DNA of 64,000 nt, taken from positions 124,001 to 188,000 of the forward strand of contig DASTXR010000097.1 in assembly GCA_035765415.1 (NCBI GenBank). The letters run 5' to 3'. A program made the position numbers and the translations under genes. The DNA is from CADEED01 sp035765415. Lineage in GTDB: Bacteria; Pseudomonadota; Gammaproteobacteria; Steroidobacterales; Steroidobacteraceae. Positions within the stretch are counted from its first letter, which is position 1. Each line of letters opens with the position of its first letter. Of the stretch, positions 60,397-64,000 are shown one piece after another. Below the pieces are notes generated by a model that did not search any database, had not been told where the DNA came from, and saw only the letters and a program-made list of their open reading frames with translations.

Positions 60397-61022
60397 TCTG
60401 AACCTCGCAGATCCGGCCAGGCGGCGCGGAGGTAAGAGATGGCAGACAGCAGCGTGAGGAACGCCGCGATGACGGTGAGGATGAGGCCGATCTCGAACAC
60501 CGGCAGTATCCAGAGGTTCCAGCGGAACAACATGCACGAGAGGCCGACGATCTGCAGGATGGTCTTGTACTTGGCGAGCTGGCTCACCTTGACCTTGCCG
60601 CGCTGGCCGATCTCCGCCATCCATTCACGCAGGGCGGATATGGCGATTTCGCGGCCGATGATGACGATGGCGCTGAGCACGAGGATCACGCGCACCGTTT
60701 CCGATCGCAGCGTGGCATGCCCGCCGTCCATGCCTTCGAGCCCGGGCACGATCACGATGGGCATGTCCTTGCTGACCAGCAGCACCAGCGCAACCGCGAC
60801 GATGAGCTTGTCGGCCACCGGGTCGAGGAAGGCGCCGAGCCGCGACGTCTGGCCCATGCGACGCGCGAAATAGCCGTCCAGCGAGTCGGTGATGCCGGCC
60901 AGCGCGAACAGCAGGCCCGCGGCCGGATCAGCCCACTTGAACGGTAGATAGAACAGGATGATGACCAGCGGGATCGCGAAGATCCGCAGCCAGGTCAGCG
61001 TGTTTGGCAGATTCCAGACCAT
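60393..61022 (-). CDS. pgsA: phosphatidylglycerophosphate synthase
   Basis: PgsA (209 residues) makes phosphatidylglycerol phosphate from CDP-diacylglycerol and glycerol 3-phosphate. The CDP-alcohol phosphotransferase motif, DSLDGYFARR followed by GAFLDPVADK, supplies the four metal-binding Asp residues. It has about six membrane helices and the N-terminal WNLPNTLTWLRIFAIP typical of PgsA. It follows uvrC after 14 bases, the conserved uvrC-pgsA order. Confidence 0.97.
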   Translation of the reverse strand: MVWNLPNTLTWLRIFAIPLVIILFYLPFKWADPAAGLLFALAGITDSLDGYFARRMGQTSRLGAFLDPVADKLIVAVALVLLVSKDMPIVIVPGLEGMDGGHATLRSETVRVILVLSAIVIIGREIAISALREWMAEIGQRGKVKVSQLAKYKTILQIVGLSCMLFRWNLWILPVFEIGLILTVIAAFLTLLSAISYLRAAWPDLRGSE

Positions 61023-61036
61023 CCGGGGACAGTAGC

Positions 61037-62851
61037 TCAGGCTCCAGGGTGCAGATGATCATAAAGGGTGCGCGCCAGTGTTGTCCCGATTCCGCTCACC
61101 GCCTCGAAGTCGTTGACTCCCGCGCGCAAGAGTCCCTGCATGCCCCCGAAGTGCCGAAGCAGAGCGCGCCGCTTCGCCGGACCCAGCCCCGGCACGGTCT
61201 CGAGGATCGACTCATTGTGACGGCGCGCGCGCCGCTTGCGATGGCCGGTGATGGCGAACCGGTGTGCTTCGTCGCGAATGCGCTGGACCACGCGCAAACC
61301 TTGTGAGTCCGGACCGGGAACGATGGAGCCGGCGTCGCCGTGCACGAACAATCGTTCCTGTCCCGGCTTTCGATCCGGGCCCTTCGCCACTCCGACCAGC
61401 TTCTGGCCGGCAAATCCCAGCTGTTCGAGCTCCGCGAATACTTCGTTGATCTGCCCGAGGCCACCGTCGATCAGCAGCACATCGGGCTGAGGCACCTCAC
61501 CGGCCTTGATGCGCTCGTAACGGCGCCTGAGCGCCTGGCGCAACGCTCCATAGTCGTCGCCCGGCGTGACGCCGGTGATGTTGAAGCGACGATATTCCTT
61601 CTTGATCGGGCCTTCGGGCCCGTACACCACGCAAGAGGCGACCGTACCCTCGCCCGCCGTGTGGCTGATGTCGAAGCACTCCAGCCGCCGCGGGGCCGCC
61701 GGCAGGCCTAGCAAAGCTGCGAGGTCCTGCAGCATGGATTCGATGTCCGCGCGACGCGCGCGACGCATGCGCAGTGCCTGCGTGGCGTTCTCCACCGTCA
61801 TGGCGATCCAGCGCGCCGGCAGTGCGCGTGAAGGACGCCACACGCGCGTCGCCGTACCCGCACGCTGCGTGAGCGCCGCGTTCAACGCTTCGGACTCGAC
61901 GAGCTCGAGATTCACGAGGACTTCCGCGGGCGGCGGCGTCTCGGCGTAGTACTGCATGAGGAATGACGCCAGCGCCTCGCTGGGTTCGGCCAGCGAACCC
62001 TTGGGGAAGTAGCTGGTGGCGCCGAGGTTGCGCCCGCCACGGATGATCATCACCGTGATCGCGAATTCTCCGGGTTCGCCGACCAGCGCGAACACGTCGA
62101 TGTCGCGATCGCCATCGGCGGTGACGATCTGCTGGGCCTGGACCTGCTTGAGAGCGGCAAGCTGGTCGCGCAACGCCGCCGCGCGTTCGTACTGCAGGTT
62201 TTCCGCGGCCTGCTCCATGGCACGCGCCAGTTCGCCGTTCACCTCGTCGTTGCGCCCTTCCAGCACCTTGACGGCCGCGGCGATGTCGCGCGCATAGTCC
62301 TCCCGCGAGATCAGCTTCACGCAGGGCGCCGAACAACGGCCGATCTGGTGCTGCAGGCACGGGCGGCTGCGATTCTCGAAGAAGGTGTCGCGGCAATTCC
62401 GGATGCGGAAGATCTTCTGCACGCTCTGCAACGTTTCCTTGACGGCGCCCGCGCTGGGAAACGGCCCGAAGTAGCGCCCGGGCAGGTTGCGCGGCCCGCG
62501 ATAGAACACCAGGCGCGGATATTCGTGGCCCGCCGGTAGATAGATGTAGGGGAAACTCTTGTCGTCGCGCAACACGATGTTGTAACGCGGCTTGTGTTCC
62601 TTGATGAGGTTGTACTCGAGCAGCAGCGCCTCGGTCTCGGAGTTGGTCAGCGTGACCTCGATGCGCGCGATGTGGCCCACCAGCGCCTGCACCTTGGGAT
62701 CGACGTTGCTGGCCAGGAAATAGTTGCCGACGCGGTCGCGCAGCGAGCGCGCCTTGCCGACGTACAGCAGCTCGCCGCTCTCCGAGTACATGCGGTACAC
62801 GCCCGGGCGGCGCGGCAGGTTCGCAATGAAATCCTTGTGATCGAAACTCAC
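61037..62851 (-). CDS. uvrC: excinuclease ABC subunit C
   Basis: UvrC (604 residues) makes both incisions in nucleotide excision repair. The N-terminal GIY-YIG domain is visible (RPGVYRMYSESGELLYVGKA), with four Cys in RNCRDTFFENR and CLQHQIGRCSAPC. A UVR helix follows (RAMEQAAENLQYERAAALRDQL), then the RNase H-like domain (CFDISHTAGEGTVASCV with the catalytic Asp), and two helix-hairpin-helix motifs at the end (VPGLGPAKRRALLRHFGG). The start is placed at a GTG at 62851, which gives VSFDHKDFIANLP; no better codon is available before the glycosylase stop at 62875. Confidence 0.96.
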   Translation of the reverse strand: MSFDHKDFIANLPRRPGVYRMYSESGELLYVGKARSLRDRVGNYFLASNVDPKVQALVGHIARIEVTLTNSETEALLLEYNLIKEHKPRYNIVLRDDKSFPYIYLPAGHEYPRLVFYRGPRNLPGRYFGPFPSAGAVKETLQSVQKIFRIRNCRDTFFENRSRPCLQHQIGRCSAPCVKLISREDYARDIAAAVKVLEGRNDEVNGELARAMEQAAENLQYERAAALRDQLAALKQVQAQQIVTADGDRDIDVFALVGEPGEFAITVMIIRGGRNLGATSYFPKGSLAEPSEALASFLMQYYAETPPPAEVLVNLELVESEALNAALTQRAGTATRVWRPSRALPARWIAMTVENATQALRMRRARRADIESMLQDLAALLGLPAAPRRLECFDISHTAGEGTVASCVVYGPEGPIKKEYRRFNITGVTPGDDYGALRQALRRRYERIKAGEVPQPDVLLIDGGLGQINEVFAELEQLGFAGQKLVGVAKGPDRKPGQERLFVHGDAGSIVPGPDSQGLRVVQRIRDEAHRFAITGHRKRRARRHNESILETVPGLGPAKRRALLRHFGGMQGLLRAGVNDFEAVSGIGTTLARTLYDHLHPGA

Positions 62852-62874
62852 GGCCGGCGCTCGGGCGCTGACTT

Positions 62875-63522
62875 CTAGACTGCGACCGGCAGTCCGGCGA
62901 GCGTCGCCGCGCGCTTCAGCACCGTGAGAAACATCTCGGTGGTGAGACGGCGTGTCTGCGTGTTGTACCGGCTGCAATGATAGGAATCGATCATGTGGCG
63001 ATTCTCCGGGAGCGCGTGCTCGTTGCCGTGCCCGAACTTCGCGGCCGAGCGCTTCTGCCCGAGCGCGACGAGCACCGCATCGTGGGCCACGGTGCCCAGG
63101 GCCAATATGGTGGTGACCGAGCGAAGATTCGCAAGCTCCGCGGCGAGATAACGATTGCAGGTCTTGATCTCGACGGGCAACGGCTTGTTCGCCGGCGGCA
63201 GGCACTTCACCGCGTTGGTGATCCGGACTCCGCGCAGCGTGAGGCCGTCGCTGCGGTCCACCGATTTCGGAGCGCTCGAGAGCCCGAGCGCATACAGGGA
63301 TTCATATAAAAGTATTCCCGCGTAGTCGCCCGTGAACGGCCGCCCGGTACGGTTCGCGCCGTGCATGCCCGGAGCGAGCCCCACGATCAGCAGTCTGGGC
63401 GCCGCTTCACCGAATGGCGGCACGGGCTTGCAGTGATAGTCGGGATTCTCATGCGCAGTGACGCTGAGAAAACGCGCGAGGCGCGGGCAAAGCATGCAGT
63501 CGGATCGAAAGGTGTCGGCCAT
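62875..63522 (-). CDS. uracil-DNA glycosylase, family 5 (UdgB) type
   Basis: A 215-residue glycosylase. Motif 1 is LIVGLAPGMHGANRTGRPF, the GLAP-HGANRTGR form of UdgB enzymes that lacks the catalytic Asp of classic Ung, and the second motif is SYHCSRYNTQTRRLT. Cys residues in DCMLCPRL and in KTCNRY, among others, are placed for a 4Fe-4S cluster. It removes uracil or hypoxanthine from DNA. It is upstream of uvrC on the same strand, with 23 bases between, so repair genes are adjacent. Confidence 0.9.
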   Translation of the reverse strand: MADTFRSDCMLCPRLARFLSVTAHENPDYHCKPVPPFGEAAPRLLIVGLAPGMHGANRTGRPFTGDYAGILLYESLYALGLSSAPKSVDRSDGLTLRGVRITNAVKCLPPANKPLPVEIKTCNRYLAAELANLRSVTTILALGTVAHDAVLVALGQKRSAAKFGHGNEHALPENRHMIDSYHCSRYNTQTRRLTTEMFLTVLKRAATLAGLPVAV

Positions 63523-63547
63523 CGACCGAAGACTAACGCGTCAGCGG

Positions 63548-64000
<453 letters not shown>

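Noticed and set aside
61023..61040. Second copy of the GGGGACAGT palindrome near the uvrC stop
   Set aside because: Only half of the unit is present, without the matching arm.

Overview
The window is GC-rich (about two thirds G+C by eye), densely packed chromosomal DNA from a Gram-negative proteobacterium. A gammaproteobacterium near the Xanthomonadales/Nevskiales/Steroidobacteraceae is the best guess. The grounds are the uvrC-pgsA-glyW-cysT-leuZ order, the fabD-fabG-acpP-fabF...mltG-tmk-holB-pilZ order, a type II secretion pseudopilin operon, a rhombosortase, System I cytochrome c maturation, and a very large TonB-dependent receptor of the Xanthomonas/Caulobacter type. No phage, IS element, CRISPR array or integrase was seen; most of the window looks like core genome. 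The species cannot be named from this sequence alone.

Layout. 1-2.9 kb: end of an HMG-CoA lyase-like gene, an ankyrin lipoprotein, a peroxiredoxin, then etfA/etfB on the minus strand. 2.9-7.8 kb: an oligopeptide-type ABC transporter (two permeases and one fused double ATPase, no binding protein) and an AlaA-like aminotransferase. 7.85-13.8 kb: an AddB/AddA-like nuclease-helicase pair. 13.8-19.5 kb (minus): gspG-H-I-J-K-L-M-N of the type II secretion system, divergent from a rhombosortase at 19.6 kb. 20.2-28.9 kb (plus): fabD, fabG, acpP, fabF, pabB, pabC, mltG, tmk, holB, pilZ. 29-34.7 kb: a secreted NTR-like protein ending in a nested palindrome, a cNMP-binding/rhodanese protein, a FadB/FadJ-like enzyme, an EEP-family phosphoesterase, a stand-alone TIR-like protein and a small unknown. 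34.8-36.9 kb: a subtilisin-like protease ending in a GlyGly-CTERM sorting tail. 37-45.8 kb: an orphan membrane protein, a TonB-dependent receptor, and a sugar-type set (SMP-30 lactonase, ThuA, Tat-exported aldo/keto reductase, double glyoxalase with a histone-like tail, DUF4230-like protein). 45.8-52.7 kb: thiolase, second FadB/FadJ-like enzyme, MATE exporter, NTP/NDP-antiporter-like MFS protein and a MaoC-type hydratase. 52.7-59.4 kb: complete ccmABCDEFGHI. 59.4-64 kb: tRNA-Leu, tRNA-Cys, tRNA-Gly, a LOG-family gene, pgsA, uvrC, a family 5-type uracil-DNA glycosylase and the end of icd.

How the genes fit together. Start and stop codons overlap by 1-8 bases across most junctions of the gsp, ccm, pab-mltG-tmk-holB and ABC-transporter blocks, so these look like translationally coupled operons. 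The most interesting functional link is between three separate loci: the type II secretion operon, the divergent rhombosortase, and the secreted subtilase whose C-terminus carries the tail a rhombosortase would cut. Together they form a plausible secretion, trimming and surface-anchoring route. The most unusual single items are the stand-alone TIR-like protein, the glyoxalase with a Lys/Ala-rich tail, an inverted repeat resembling a LacI-family operator between the TonB receptor and the sugar genes, and an over-represented AT-rich heptamer family (CTAWCWA) in this GC-rich DNA.
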